Shown here piece after piece: positions 8,522 to 17,315 of a stretch of DNA of 64,000 bases (positions are counted from its first letter, which is position 1; each line of letters opens with the position of its first letter). The position numbers and the translations under genes are program-made. The DNA comes from Hoeflea_A sp039025395 (GTDB lineage Bacteria > Pseudomonadota > Alphaproteobacteria > Rhizobiales > Rhizobiaceae): positions 1 through 64,000 of the forward strand of contig JBCCOK010000006.1 in the NCBI GenBank assembly GCA_039025395.1, written 5' to 3'. The notes below the pieces were generated by a model, which was not told the DNA's origin, did not search any database, and saw nothing but the letters and a program-made list of their open reading frames with translations.

Positions 8522-9838
8522 TCAGTCAATCAGGATTGCCGGAAGCCATGTCGCCAATCCCGGGAAACTGAAAACCAGAACCAGCGTCAAAACCTGCGCC
8601 GCAATGAAGGGCAGCACACCCATATACATGTGTTTGTAGGTAATGTCTGCCGGTGCGATTGATCGTAGATAGAAGATCGACGGCGCCATTGGCGGGGTCA
8701 GGTACGAGGTCTGGATGACGATAATCATCAGCACAGCGAACCAGATCATCTCGATGTCGAATGCTTCAAACAGCGGCAGGAAGATCGGCAGGCAGATCAA
8801 CACGACCGAGACCCAATCCAGTACGAAGCCGGCAATAAAGACGACAAACAGCATCAGCAGGATTACCCCGGTCTGATCAAAACCCGCCGCGTTAAAAAGA
8901 TCGCGCACCATCTCGTTGCCGCCGTGGATACGGAACGTTCCGGAAAAGATGGTACCGCCGACGACGATCATCAGGATCATGGAGTTCACAATCAGCGTCT
9001 GTTTGAGAGCATCGAAAAGCGTTGCCCAGGAGAAACGGCCATAGGCAATGGTCAATAGGATCGTAGCCACCGCACCGACGGACGCAGCCTCGGTTGGAGA
9101 AGCGATCCCGAAGGTAATCGAGCCCAGCACCGCGACGATAAGAAACACCATCGGCACCAGGGCGACAAGCGTGACTTTCAGCTTTTCGGTGAAGGCTACG
9201 TCGATGGTATCGGTGGCGCGCGGCGCAACCTTTGGCGAAATCGTGCAGATCGCCAGCACATAAAGCACAAACAGCGCGACCATGATCAGCCCCGGCAGCA
9301 TGACCGCCGAGAAAAGCTGCCCGACCGACATCTGTGCGACCGTTGCGTAGATAACGACGACAATCGACGGCGGGATCATCGTGCCGAGCGACCCGCCCGC
9401 GCAGATCACGCCCGAGACCAGCGATTTGTCATAACCGCGCGCCAGCATAGCCGGTATCGCCATGACCCCGATCAGTACCTCGACAGCACCGACAATACCG
9501 GTTGCGGCGGCAAGAATTCCGGCCATGCCCATGGCGGCAATGGCCAACCCGCCAGGCAGGCGGTGAAGCCACATCTGAAGGGCAGTGAAGAGCCGCTCGG
9601 CCACTCCGGATCGCTCGAGCATGTAGCCCATGAATATGAATGGCGGCACCGCGGACAATACAAAGCTGGAGGCCGTCTGGTTGAGCCCGCCATAAAGCTG
9701 GTTGCCGACAGCATCGCCGAAAAGCGGCCAAGCAAAGATCGCGGCTGTCACCAACAGTGAAAACGATATCGGCAGCCCGAGAAAGATGAACACAAACAGT
9801 GTCGGCAGCATTAATGCCGCAAGGGTTTCGCTACCCAT
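8522..9838 (-). CDS. TRAP transporter large permease (DctM family)
   Basis: A 438-residue, highly hydrophobic protein with about 12 membrane segments. Family motifs include GYMLERSGVAERLF, ICAGGSLGTMIPPSIVVVIY and SYLTPPMAPSIFYLRS. It forms the sodium-coupled channel for organic-acid uptake in the inner membrane, with the DctQ and DctP proteins upstream. The ATG at 9838 (MGSETLAALMLPT) is chosen over a longer frame because it overlaps the DctQ stop by 8 bases (ATGGGTAG), an arrangement that suggests translational coupling. Confidence 0.92.
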   Translation of the reverse strand: MGSETLAALMLPTLFVFIFLGLPISFSLLVTAAIFAWPLFGDAVGNQLYGGLNQTASSFVLSAVPPFIFMGYMLERSGVAERLFTALQMWLHRLPGGLAIAAMGMAGILAAATGIVGAVEVLIGVMAIPAMLARGYDKSLVSGVICAGGSLGTMIPPSIVVVIYATVAQMSVGQLFSAVMLPGLIMVALFVLYVLAICTISPKVAPRATDTIDVAFTEKLKVTLVALVPMVFLIVAVLGSITFGIASPTEAASVGAVATILLTIAYGRFSWATLFDALKQTLIVNSMILMIVVGGTIFSGTFRIHGGNEMVRDLFNAAGFDQTGVILLMLFVVFIAGFVLDWVSVVLICLPIFLPLFEAFDIEMIWFAVLMIIVIQTSYLTPPMAPSIFYLRSIAPADITYKHMYMGVLPFIAAQVLTLVLVFSFPGLATWLPAILID

Positions 9839-10394
9839 TCGCTGACCCTGCCGACAAAGGATCGGTCCCGGGAGGCAGGACAGCATCGGGCTTGAAGATC
9901 CCGATACAATGGCGGATCAGCATGATTATGCATTGCAGTGCCAGCCCGCACAGTCCTATGGCTATCCCGGTCAGAAACGGCCAGATCAACGGCTCCCAGG
10001 TACTCATGTTTTCCAGGGTGCCACGCTCGTAGGCACGCCACGCCTTGCGGATCGAGCTGTGGGTGGTGAGATAGAGCAGCGGCAGGAAGAGCCCGCTATA
10101 GAACAATGCGTTGATCAGATGTTGAAAACGCACGGGCAGCCGGGTTGACAGAAAGTCGATCCGCACATGGCGTTCGCGCTGCAGGGTATAGGCGGCCCCC
10201 ATCAGAAAAAGCGAGCCGTTGACCATGTAAACGATATCGACCGACCAGATGGTCGGCGAATTGAATACGCGGCGCGCGATCACTTCATAAAACATCACGC
10301 CGATGAGGACGACGATCATCGCCTGCGCGATGACCGCCAGAACACGCGAAACCGCTTCGGCGCGCGGAAGAAGGGTATGGAGGAGAAACTGCAT
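9831..10394 (-). CDS. TRAP transporter small permease (DctQ family)
   Basis: A 187-residue membrane protein with four predicted segments. The block YEVIARRVFNSPTIWSVDIV and the following RERHVRIDF are hallmarks of the DctQ family. It bridges DctP and DctM in the tripartite importer. The ATG at 10394 (MQFLLHTLLPRAEA) is preferred: the alternative at 10427 falls in the loop of a strong hairpin and has no ribosome binding site. The 3' end overlaps dctM by 8 bases. Confidence 0.87.
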   Translation of the reverse strand: MQFLLHTLLPRAEAVSRVLAVIAQAMIVVLIGVMFYEVIARRVFNSPTIWSVDIVYMVNGSLFLMGAAYTLQRERHVRIDFLSTRLPVRFQHLINALFYSGLFLPLLYLTTHSSIRKAWRAYERGTLENMSTWEPLIWPFLTGIAIGLCGLALQCIIMLIRHCIGIFKPDAVLPPGTDPLSAGSANG

Positions 10395-10416
10395 AGCACC
10401 CGCAGGGTAAACGAAA

Positions 10417-10442
10417 CCGGGCCGCATGGAAGAGCGGCCCGG
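10417..10442 (-). promoter_or_regulatory. Intercistronic hairpin between dctP and dctQ
   Basis: Perfect 9-bp arms CCGGGCCGC and GCGGCCCGG enclose an 8-base loop, 12 bases after the dctP stop codon. There is no T-run, so it is more likely an mRNA-stabilising or partial-termination element than a full terminator. Such hairpins let the binding protein be made in excess over the permeases. The second TRAP operon has an equivalent at 31632-31657. Confidence 0.7.
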
Positions 10443-10454
10443 CCCGGTGACGTC

Positions 10455-11552
10455 CTACTTGTCCGTCACCATGTAATATGCGCCGTCCTGCCAACGGTCC
10501 TGAAAGCTCGTGATCGAGTCGAGCACCTTTTTCGGCCATTCATTGCCGTCTTCCGCAGCTTCGGACGACACGCGCGTAGCCCAGGCCCTGGCAGCTTCGC
10601 GTGCCTGTTGCTGGAATTCAGGCGTTAGTTCAACGAGCGTATTCTTGCCCTCTGCAGCGCGCTGGTTGATCTTCTCAACCGCGCCGATGTCTTCATTGAT
10701 CGTGCGATACATGCTGTCATAGGTTACCAACCGGGCAGCGACTTGCATGGCGCGCTTGTATTCGTCCGGAAGCTCCGCCCAGGCGTCCTGATCCATCATC
10801 AGCTCGAACGTCCAGGCCGGCGCGTGGATGCCGGGATAGATGATGTATTCCGCGGTCTCATGGTAGCCTTGGCGGAAATTTTCGGCCGGCAGCGAATACT
10901 CAGCGAGATCCACCCCACGCTTTTCCAGCATGGAATACACTTCAGATCCCGGCACCGTTGTCGCCGAGGCGCCGAAAGCCTCGCCCACGATTGCGGCCCA
11001 GTTTCCGAGCGTCCGATACTTCAGATTCGCGAAGTCTTCCGCGCTGTCGACATTCACGTGGCTGTGTGCGAACCATTCCGACGGGCCGCTGCCCAGAACC
11101 ATGGAATGGACGCCCATTGTTTCGGCGCGATGCTCGGTCAGCAGGTCTTCACCACCGCCGAAATAGGTCCAGGCCAGAATTGAATCGACGCCAAGACCGG
11201 TGGGAAAGCCGTTGATCATCGCGTTGACCGGATCGGCGGTGCCGAGGAAGATCGAAGGCCAGTTGACCATATCGACCAACCCGTCATCCAGCGCTTCGTG
11301 CAGTTTGAAAATGCTGCCGACGGTGCCTGCAGGCAGGGGCTGGATCTCGACCGCGCCGCCGGTGAGTTCACTCACCAATTCGGCGAATGGAACTGCGATG
11401 TAGTTGAAGTAGTTGCCCGTTTCGACATCAATGGTCGCCATGCGGAACGAATAGTCCTGCGCCATGGCGGGCGTGCCAAGGCCTATCGTAGCAACAGCGG
11501 CGACCGCCAAGCCGCGCGAAAGGCGTTTGGTCAATGAGGATTGTGCAGTCAT
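10455..11552 (-). CDS. TRAP transporter substrate-binding protein (DctP family)
   Basis: A 365-residue periplasmic protein with a Sec signal peptide ending near AMA-QDYSFRM (about residue 31). The body has the DctP-family fold with typical blocks such as VEIQPLPAGTVGSIFKLHEA and LKYRTLGNWAAIVGEAFGAS. It captures the substrate, probably a carboxylate, and delivers it to DctQM encoded next. An AGGAGCC ribosome binding site precedes the ATG. Together with the ligase, thioesterase and oxidoreductase upstream it indicates import followed by CoA activation. The ligand cannot be read from the sequence. Confidence 0.9.
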   Translation of the reverse strand: MTAQSSLTKRLSRGLAVAAVATIGLGTPAMAQDYSFRMATIDVETGNYFNYIAVPFAELVSELTGGAVEIQPLPAGTVGSIFKLHEALDDGLVDMVNWPSIFLGTADPVNAMINGFPTGLGVDSILAWTYFGGGEDLLTEHRAETMGVHSMVLGSGPSEWFAHSHVNVDSAEDFANLKYRTLGNWAAIVGEAFGASATTVPGSEVYSMLEKRGVDLAEYSLPAENFRQGYHETAEYIIYPGIHAPAWTFELMMDQDAWAELPDEYKRAMQVAARLVTYDSMYRTINEDIGAVEKINQRAAEGKNTLVELTPEFQQQAREAARAWATRVSSEAAEDGNEWPKKVLDSITSFQDRWQDGAYYMVTDK

Positions 11553-11579
11553 GTCAGGCTCCTTGTCATGTCAGTGGTG

Positions 11580-11596
11580 AGGCAGTTGAACTGCCT
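11580..11596. promoter_or_regulatory. Inverted repeat upstream of dctP
   Basis: Eight-base perfect arms AGGCAGTT and AACTGCCT around a single G lie in the 59-base gap between the MDR gene and dctP. The symmetry suits a protein-binding site. As RNA it would fold with 6 bp and a 5-base loop. No promoter was identified beside it. Confidence 0.4.
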
Positions 11597-11611
11597 TCAT
11601 GGTGGTTGCTT

Positions 11612-12619
11612 TCAGTCGGGCGAAACGATGATCTTTCCGAAGAACCGGCGCTGTTCCAGCGCTTCGAACGCTTGGCGGGTATCGGATAGGCTGTAGATGC
11701 GGTCGACCACGGGTATCAGTTTGCCGGTCTGGACGAGGTCGATCAGCGCGCTGATATCCGACATGTCCCAGCCGTTCGAACCGATGATGTTCTGCTCGAA
11801 GGTCCAGATAAAGCGGATATCCGTCTGGGGGTCGTATCCCGCCGTCGCGCCGCAGGTCAGCATCCGGCCATGCCGTTTGAGCGAGCGCAGCGCCGGCACC
11901 CAGGTGTCGCCGCCGGTGAAGTTTACCACGACATCAACACCGCCGCCGCCGGCGATGCGTGGCTTGCCATGCCGTTCCCAAATCTGGTCCCGGAACGGCG
12001 CATCGGTATAGTTTATGACCTCGTCCGCACCGATATGGGTCAGCCGCTCCATCTTCTCCTGACTGGAGGCAGCGGCGATCACATGCGCGCCGGCAAGTTT
12101 CGCGAGCTGAACACAGCAGGTCCCGACGCCACCCGAGGCGCCCAAGATCAGGACCGTCTCGTCCTTGGCGATCTTGCCGCGTGTCATCATCATGCGATAG
12201 GCGGTCCCGTAGGCGCAGGGCAAAGCAGCGCCACTTTCAAAGCTGATGTCATTGGGCAAGGCGACAAGCTGATGCACAGCGACGACCGCTAGCTCTGCCA
12301 GCCCGCCATCGACCATCTCGCCAAAGAGCTTTCCGCTCTGCCGGTTGATTGGGTCGATCAGTACGCGGTCGCCCTCTGCCCATTCTGTCACCCCCTCACC
12401 CACGGCGGCGACCGTTCCCGCTGCATCAATGCCCATGATCACCGGCAGAGGCACTTTGATCCCCGGCATGCCGCGCATGGTAAAAATATCGTGGTAATTC
12501 AGCGCGCAGGCCTTGATCGACACAACCACCTCACCGGGGCCGGGTATCGGGTCGGCATAGTCGGTATGATAGGCTATATCCGCGACGGTTCCGTGTTTTT
12601 GCAGGACCTGCGCTTTCAT
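11612..12619 (-). CDS. MDR-family NAD(P)H-dependent oxidoreductase (quinone-oxidoreductase-like)
   Basis: A 335-residue medium-chain dehydrogenase/reductase. The N-terminal GroES-like domain contains IKACALNYHDIFTMRG, and the nucleotide-binding domain contains VLILGASGGVGTCCVQLAKL. The four-Cys structural zinc loop is absent and the catalytic zinc motif is not conserved, so it resembles the zinc-free quinone oxidoreductase or enoyl reductase branch rather than classical alcohol dehydrogenases. It probably acts on an activated enone or acyl intermediate of this operon. Its ATG shares one base with the ligase stop (TGATG), so the two are translationally coupled. Confidence 0.82.
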   Translation of the reverse strand: MKAQVLQKHGTVADIAYHTDYADPIPGPGEVVVSIKACALNYHDIFTMRGMPGIKVPLPVIMGIDAAGTVAAVGEGVTEWAEGDRVLIDPINRQSGKLFGEMVDGGLAELAVVAVHQLVALPNDISFESGAALPCAYGTAYRMMMTRGKIAKDETVLILGASGGVGTCCVQLAKLAGAHVIAAASSQEKMERLTHIGADEVINYTDAPFRDQIWERHGKPRIAGGGGVDVVVNFTGGDTWVPALRSLKRHGRMLTCGATAGYDPQTDIRFIWTFEQNIIGSNGWDMSDISALIDLVQTGKLIPVVDRIYSLSDTRQAFEALEQRRFFGKIIVSPD

Positions 12620-14148
12620 CAGGGTGCATCCTTGTCTTGCAGCATCGTATCCCGCGAAAGGCTTTCCGCCTGCGCTGTGAGCGCCTTGCGGTCGGGTTTG
12701 TTGGTACCCGAAAGCGGCAGGGCGTCCAGGAAGGTCACGAAGCGAGGGTGCTGGTAAGCGGGGGCGTGTTTCAGCGCGAAGGCTTTGATCTCATCTGCAG
12801 TCACATCCAGTCCGGGTTGGCGCACGACATAGGCGGCGGGCAGCATACCCTTTATGCTGTCGGGGACCGGTACCACGACAACCTCGGCTACGGCAGGATG
12901 GCGCAGTAGCATTGCTTCGACATCGCCAGGATGGATGTTCTCGCCCCCGCAGACGAACATGTCATCCGCGCGGTCAACGAAGTAGAAGAACCCCTCTGCG
13001 TCACGCCGCATCACGTCGCCGGTGCAATACCAGCCATCCCGCAGGGCGCTTGCAGTCTTGCCGGGAAGGTTGAGATAGCCGGGCATAACCACGGGGCTTT
13101 TGACCCAAAGTGTGCCCTCATCATCGGATGGACCGTCGCGCAACTCCAGCTCCACATATTTCGAAGCCACGCCGATCGCGGGCCAGGGCGTGGGCCGCCC
13201 GTCGGGATGCGGCATGAAGGCGGTTGGTCCGGATTCTGTGGTGCCGTAGCTGTTGGCGATTCGGACGCCTGGAAAGGTCTCGGCCAGCTGTGTCATCAGT
13301 GCCTTGGTCACCGGTGCAGAGCCGATCACAATGGTCTTGATCGAAGACAGATCGAGTTTTTCGATCAGATCCGTTTCGCGCAAGAATAGCGCCGCCATCG
13401 TCGGGATCCCCGTGAGCAGCGTGCAGCGATGGCGCGCTATGGCCTCAAGATAGGCACGCGCTTCAAACCGCGGCAGCATCACGCATTGCGCGCCGCCGGC
13501 AACGACCATCTTGGAGAAAAAAAGACCGTTCATGTGATAGAGCGGCGCGGCGACGATCGCCACATCGTCATCTTCCTGCGCGAATCCCTCAAGCGCCGCG
13601 CGCAGTGCATAGCGAAACCCACCATGGGTCAGCGGCACGCCCTTCGGTACGCCGGTCGAGCCGGAAGTGTACAAAATATTGGCAAACGCGTCGGCGTCCA
13701 GCTGCGCAAGTTCAAGCGTCCCTTCAGCCAGCAATGCCGACCATGCCTCGGTATCCATGCGAACCTGCGGGATCTGGCCCGGCACCTGCCCGGAATGGGC
13801 GGCATCGGTAAAGGCAAGGACGACCCCGGCATCGCTGTGGATATGGGTGATTGCAGCGTCTGGAAGTTTGAAATTGACAGGTACCGCGCAGTATCCGCCC
13901 CGCATGATCGCGAAATAGGTGATCAGATATCGCGCCGAATTTTCTGCCACAATTGACATGCGCGTGCCCGGCGCGTGACCGGCAGCCTGAAGACCCAAGG
14001 CCAGCGCATCGGCCTGTCGCACCAGATCGCCATATGTCCAGAAAATGTCTTTGCCATCGCCTGTTGCCTCGATCAACCAGGGATCATCAACCACGCGGTC
14101 TGGCGGAAACAGATCGCCGAGATTGTCAGTCTGTCCAGTACCAAACAT
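12619..14148 (-). CDS. Acyl-CoA synthetase (class I adenylate-forming ligase)
   Basis: A 509-residue ANL-superfamily ligase that activates a carboxylate via acyl-AMP to its CoA thioester. The P-loop ILYTSGSTGVPKGVPLTH is at 158-175. YGTTESGP provides the A5 motif, and YCTGDVMRRDAEGFFYFVDR with MFVCGGENIHPGDVE gives A7/A8. A conserved Lys lies near the C-terminus (SGTNKPDRKAL). It sits between a PaaI thioesterase (3-base gap) and the MDR gene (1-base overlap). It probably activates the acid brought in by the TRAP system. Substrate chain length or aromaticity cannot be judged from the motifs. Confidence 0.9.
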   Translation of the reverse strand: MFGTGQTDNLGDLFPPDRVVDDPWLIEATGDGKDIFWTYGDLVRQADALALGLQAAGHAPGTRMSIVAENSARYLITYFAIMRGGYCAVPVNFKLPDAAITHIHSDAGVVLAFTDAAHSGQVPGQIPQVRMDTEAWSALLAEGTLELAQLDADAFANILYTSGSTGVPKGVPLTHGGFRYALRAALEGFAQEDDDVAIVAAPLYHMNGLFFSKMVVAGGAQCVMLPRFEARAYLEAIARHRCTLLTGIPTMAALFLRETDLIEKLDLSSIKTIVIGSAPVTKALMTQLAETFPGVRIANSYGTTESGPTAFMPHPDGRPTPWPAIGVASKYVELELRDGPSDDEGTLWVKSPVVMPGYLNLPGKTASALRDGWYCTGDVMRRDAEGFFYFVDRADDMFVCGGENIHPGDVEAMLLRHPAVAEVVVVPVPDSIKGMLPAAYVVRQPGLDVTADEIKAFALKHAPAYQHPRFVTFLDALPLSGTNKPDRKALTAQAESLSRDTMLQDKDAP

Positions 14149-14151
14149 GAC

Positions 14152-14574
14152 CTAACCCACCACCGAACTGTAGGTGCCGCGGCCGATGGCACAAAGACGA
14201 TCCTGATCGTCCAGCAGGTCTATATCGACGACCGCCACTGTACGACCGATACGGCGCGCCTGCGCCTTGGCGGTCAGGAGCCGACCGCTCGAGGGGCGCA
14301 GGTAATCGACCCGGAAATTCATCGTAGGCACGCCGCCACCGACCGCTACCGCTACAGCAAAGTCGCCTGCAGTATCGATAAGCGATGCCACAGGGCCGCC
14401 ATGAAACTGACCGGTCATCGGCCCGCCGCGTTCAAGCTCGGGCCGGATCGGCATGGTCATGGTGACACTGCCGGCCTCTTCATCGACCTCCACGATCCTC
14501 AGACCCAGGAACGCGATGAACGGAGAAGCGTCCATAGAGGCTTGTACTTCCTCCGCGGTCATTTTGAGTTCCAT
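14152..14574 (-). CDS. PaaI-type hotdog thioesterase
   Basis: A 140-residue single hotdog domain. GPMTGQFHGGPVASLIDTAG is the PaaI/4HBT signature with the HGG motif and a conserved Asp. MNFRVDYLRPSSGRLLTAKA follows as the central strand block. The family hydrolyses aryl- or acyl-CoA thioesters that stall a pathway and releases CoA. Here it lies between a glyoxalase-like gene and the ligase, so a salvage role for the same CoA ester is likely. AGGGGAC lies shortly before the ATG. The regulator divergent from this operon carries a related hotdog domain. Confidence 0.87.
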   Translation of the reverse strand: MELKMTAEEVQASMDASPFIAFLGLRIVEVDEEAGSVTMTMPIRPELERGGPMTGQFHGGPVASLIDTAGDFAVAVAVGGGVPTMNFRVDYLRPSSGRLLTAKAQARRIGRTVAVVDIDLLDDQDRLCAIGRGTYSSVVG

Positions 14575-14594
14575 TTATGTCCCCTTTCGCGGGA

Positions 14595-15218
14595 TCAGGT
14601 CAGCACTACGCTGCCCTTGGGCGTATTCAGATGCGCGACAAAGCCCGGGCTGACACCTCCGTGCACCGGCACCTTGCAGCCGATGGCGGCGTAGACCTCG
14701 CGCAGGGCATCGGGGTTCGGGTCGATGGTCATGAAGGCGTCGAGCGTGACGCCTCCCGGGGTTGTGTTTGCCGGGTGGAGTGATCCCTGCCAGTCGATAA
14801 AGAAGGGCAGCTTGCCCGGCCAGCGATCATCGGCAAGCGGCATAATGGACCAATCAAGCCGGACGCCATCGGGCTTGGTGCGGCTCATCTCAACGGGGTC
14901 TGCCACGGTCAGCCCCACGCTACGTGCAGCCTCTGCCACCCTGCCGAGTTCTCTGGTGGACAACGCGAAAAGCCATAGCTTCGGCGCCGTCAACGCCGCC
15001 AGCTCGCCGCCCATTGTGCCGTTCAAGTCCTGATCTGGATCAGGTGCGATCACTTCAAGATAGGTCGTGGGTGAAAGACTTAAGAGAGAGTTGCGCGTGC
15101 CAAAGCCCGGATGGCTGCCGCCCATCACCGGACGAACTCCTGTCAGCGCGTCGAAAGTATCGGTACCCGCTTGAAGGTCTGGAGCTGCCCAAAGGAGATG
15201 GTCCAGTTCAGCAAACAT
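14595..15218 (-). CDS. Glyoxalase-like (VOC superfamily) protein
   Basis: A 207-residue Glyoxalase_3-type protein starting MFAELDHLLWAAPDLQAGTD, with PGFGTRNSLLSLSPTTYLEV as the core motif. The internal ATG at 15218 is chosen because the homologous start of this family is the DHLLWA segment; the open frame extends 15 codons further, into the regulatory region. It is the first gene of the operon that ends with a second glyoxalase-like gene at 7650. The reaction is unknown. Being first in the operon, it is the gene most directly exposed to the dyads at 15258 and 15312. Confidence 0.75.
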   Translation of the reverse strand: MFAELDHLLWAAPDLQAGTDTFDALTGVRPVMGGSHPGFGTRNSLLSLSPTTYLEVIAPDPDQDLNGTMGGELAALTAPKLWLFALSTRELGRVAEAARSVGLTVADPVEMSRTKPDGVRLDWSIMPLADDRWPGKLPFFIDWQGSLHPANTTPGGVTLDAFMTIDPNPDALREVYAAIGCKVPVHGGVSPGFVAHLNTPKGSVVLT

Positions 15219-15257
15219 GCGCGGTTTCCATGTCCCTTCAGGATGACTTGCAAGAAA

Positions 15258-15273
15258 TAACAACCAGTTGTTA
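15258..15273. promoter_or_regulatory. Candidate TetR operator (dyad 1)
   Basis: TAACAACCAGTTGTTA has perfect 7-base arms around CA. It lies 40 bases upstream of the operon's first start codon and about 100 bases before the divergent hotdog-TetR gene. Size and symmetry fit TetR-family operators. This is inference from sequence only. Confidence 0.6.
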
Positions 15274-15311
15274 ATCTTGATGGGGAATCCGCAGCGTTGT
15301 CAATGTTTGTC

Positions 15312-15327
15312 ATCAGACGCGTCTGAT
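15312..15327. promoter_or_regulatory. Candidate operator (dyad 2)
   Basis: ATCAGACGCGTCTGAT is a perfect 16-base palindrome, 45 bases before the hotdog-TetR start. Its sequence is unrelated to dyad 1, so either two proteins or two specificities may act in this divergent promoter. Confidence 0.5.
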
Positions 15328-15371
15328 TTGCGGCAGACATCGCACAAATTCCGGGCACTTGGAGGATGATC

Positions 15372-16385
15372 ATGACTCACAGCGAAGCCATCGAGAACAT
15401 CGTGCAGCGCGGGCAGTCGCCAGATTGGCCTGCCGCGCCCGGCCCGCAGCAAGTGGATGCCACCGGTCATATTAGCGGGACGGTTCTGGTCAATCTGGCC
15501 GAACGCGCGGCAACTGCGATCCTGCCCCGGCCCGCCACGCTGACAGACATCAAAACGCTGTTGCTTGAGCCGACGGGCCCCGTGGAACTGAGTGCCCAAG
15601 CGTCCTTGCGCCATCAAACCGGACAGGCCATGCTGGTCGAAGTGGAGTTGCGGCGCCCGGATGAAACAACTGCCTGTCTGATGGCGCTCACCTTCACGTC
15701 GCTCGGCGACGCTGGCGCCGAATTGAGCGGACAGGCTTCAGCTGTCATTCAACCCCTGCCGAACGCCAAGCTATCGCTGCGTGAACGCCGGGTGGACGCT
15801 CTGGTTGCTGCGGCGACGCAGGTTATCGGAAAGAGTGGATTTGCGAGTGCCACCATGCGCGATATCGCCAAGGCCGCCGGCACGCATGTACCCACACTGT
15901 ACGATTATTTTCTCAGCAAAGAAGCGCTGCTTGAAGCCATTTACCGTCGCGAGATGGAAGCCGCCCTTGAGTGTATCTTGCGCGATGTCGATCGTGATGG
16001 TCCAGCAGCGGAACAATTGTTGCAGGTGCTGACCAACCAGATCCGCCATGCCGCCGAGAACCGTCGGGCGGTTGCCCTGCTCAACCGCGAATTCCGGCAT
16101 CTGTCCGAGCCCGTCCGGGCAGATATGGCCGCGCTCTATCGCAAGCTGATCGCGCCGTATAACGACATCATTGCCCTCGGTATCGCCCGCGGCGAGTTCA
16201 GGACGGTCGACCCTTTCGTTGCGGCCAATGTCTTTGAAACAGCAGCAGACCTGTTGGCGCTGCGGCCATTCTTTTTCAGGGATCGCGATTTGGACGACTG
16301 GCTGCAAGCTCTCGGCGAAGTGCTGATCGGCGGCTTGACGGAAAAACCTGATTCTCGCCCTTCGCTGCAGGCCGAAGGGATTTAG
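15372..16385 (+). CDS. TetR-family regulator with N-terminal hotdog domain
   Basis: A 337-residue protein. Residues about 28-110 resemble a PaaI-like hotdog domain (GHISGTVLVNLAERAATAIL, then a strand block ending EVELRRPDETTACLMALTFT), but the HGG motif is replaced by GHISG. A TetR HTH follows at about 138-185 (ATMRDIAKAAGTHVPTLYDY), then a normal TetR ligand domain. The fusion suggests that the hotdog part senses an acyl- or aryl-CoA ester. The ATG at 15372 is chosen because GGAGG (15361-15365) is 6 bases away; the ATG at 15366 directly abuts it. It is divergent from the ligase/TRAP operon, with two dyads between, and probably represses both. Confidence 0.82.
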   Translation: MTHSEAIENIVQRGQSPDWPAAPGPQQVDATGHISGTVLVNLAERAATAILPRPATLTDIKTLLLEPTGPVELSAQASLRHQTGQAMLVEVELRRPDETTACLMALTFTSLGDAGAELSGQASAVIQPLPNAKLSLRERRVDALVAAATQVIGKSGFASATMRDIAKAAGTHVPTLYDYFLSKEALLEAIYRREMEAALECILRDVDRDGPAAEQLLQVLTNQIRHAAENRRAVALLNREFRHLSEPVRADMAALYRKLIAPYNDIIALGIARGEFRTVDPFVAANVFETAADLLALRPFFFRDRDLDDWLQALGEVLIGGLTEKPDSRPSLQAEGI

Positions 16386-16403
16386 GCGAACGCCCGCAGA
16401 CGG

Positions 16404-17138
16404 TCAACCAACTCTGTCGGGCGCCTCCTCCTGCGCCAGCGCTTTTTCCGCCGCCGCAAGGATCGCTTCCACATGATATTTCATGAGTTCGCTGGCCCGC
16501 GTCGCATCGCGTTCTTCGAGCGCGCAGAGAATCTGTTCATGTTCCTGGATCGATTTCAGCCAAAGCGCGTCGTCCATGTTGCTCAAAAAGCGAATACGGC
16601 GCACCCGACTTGTGTATGTCCGGAAGCTCTCGAGCACATGCGGATTGCCTGCCGCCTGCGCGACCATTTCATGAATCGCCTGATTAAGTTTGAAATAGTG
16701 CGTCATGTCGCGCTGTTCATGGGCCGCCAGCATGTCCTCATGAAGCCTGCGCATGGACCGCAATTGTTCCGCGCTGGCGCGCTCCGCGGCCAAGCGCGCA
16801 GCAAAACCCTCGATCTCCGAAAGGATTTCAATAAGGTCCGCAATGTCCTCCAGTGTCAGCGAAGCAACAAACGTTCCACGATTGGGAACGATTTCCACGA
16901 GACCCTCATGGGCCAGAACCTTGAGCGCCTCGCGGATCGGCGTTCGCGAAACACCGAAATCTTCGGCGAGCTCGCGCTCGTTGACGAATTCACCTGCGGC
17001 AGGATCGCCCTCGACAATCCGGTCGCGCAACAGATCGGCGATCTCGTCGTGAAGCGACCGCCGCACCGGACGAACCGATTTTGCCGACCGTCGTCGGATT
17101 TCTTCAGGAGCAATGTTTGCCATTCTCGTGCCGACCAT
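16404..17138 (-). CDS. GntR-family regulator, FCD (FadR) subgroup
   Basis: A 244-residue regulator. The winged HTH at about 30-95 reads FVNERELAEDFGVSRTPIRE and LVEIVPNRGTFVASL. The all-helical FCD domain follows, with HYFKLNQAIHEMVAQAAGNP and later conserved His residues that usually bind a metal and a carboxylate effector. It is convergent with the TetR gene and divergent from the hydratase/CoA-transferase pair. A near-perfect dyad of FCD-operator type lies just before that pair, so this is probably its regulator. An ATG at 17123 is an alternative start. Confidence 0.88.
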   Translation of the reverse strand: MVGTRMANIAPEEIRRRSAKSVRPVRRSLHDEIADLLRDRIVEGDPAAGEFVNERELAEDFGVSRTPIREALKVLAHEGLVEIVPNRGTFVASLTLEDIADLIEILSEIEGFAARLAAERASAEQLRSMRRLHEDMLAAHEQRDMTHYFKLNQAIHEMVAQAAGNPHVLESFRTYTSRVRRIRFLSNMDDALWLKSIQEHEQILCALEERDATRASELMKYHVEAILAAAEKALAQEEAPDRVG

Positions 17139-17277
17139 CGGTATCGTCCAACGAATGCGGGCTTTGGCACGTAGTAAAAGCCGAAAATCACCTCAACCCA
17201 CACGGTAGGCTGTCTATAGGCCAAAACCGTTCGGTCGCCAAGAGTTGAGCGCATCGCTTGCGTCCGCAACATCGCCT

Positions 17278-17292
17278 ATTGTATCATATAAT
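17278..17292. promoter_or_regulatory. Candidate GntR operator
   Basis: ATTGTATCATATAAT is a 15-base dyad with one mismatched pair, of the type bound by FCD-subgroup GntR regulators. It lies 23 bases before the GTG of the hydratase gene and about 140 bases before the divergent gntR start, so it could control both. Confidence 0.55.
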
Positions 17293-17315
17293 TCTGTAAT
17301 CATGGAGGAGATCTT

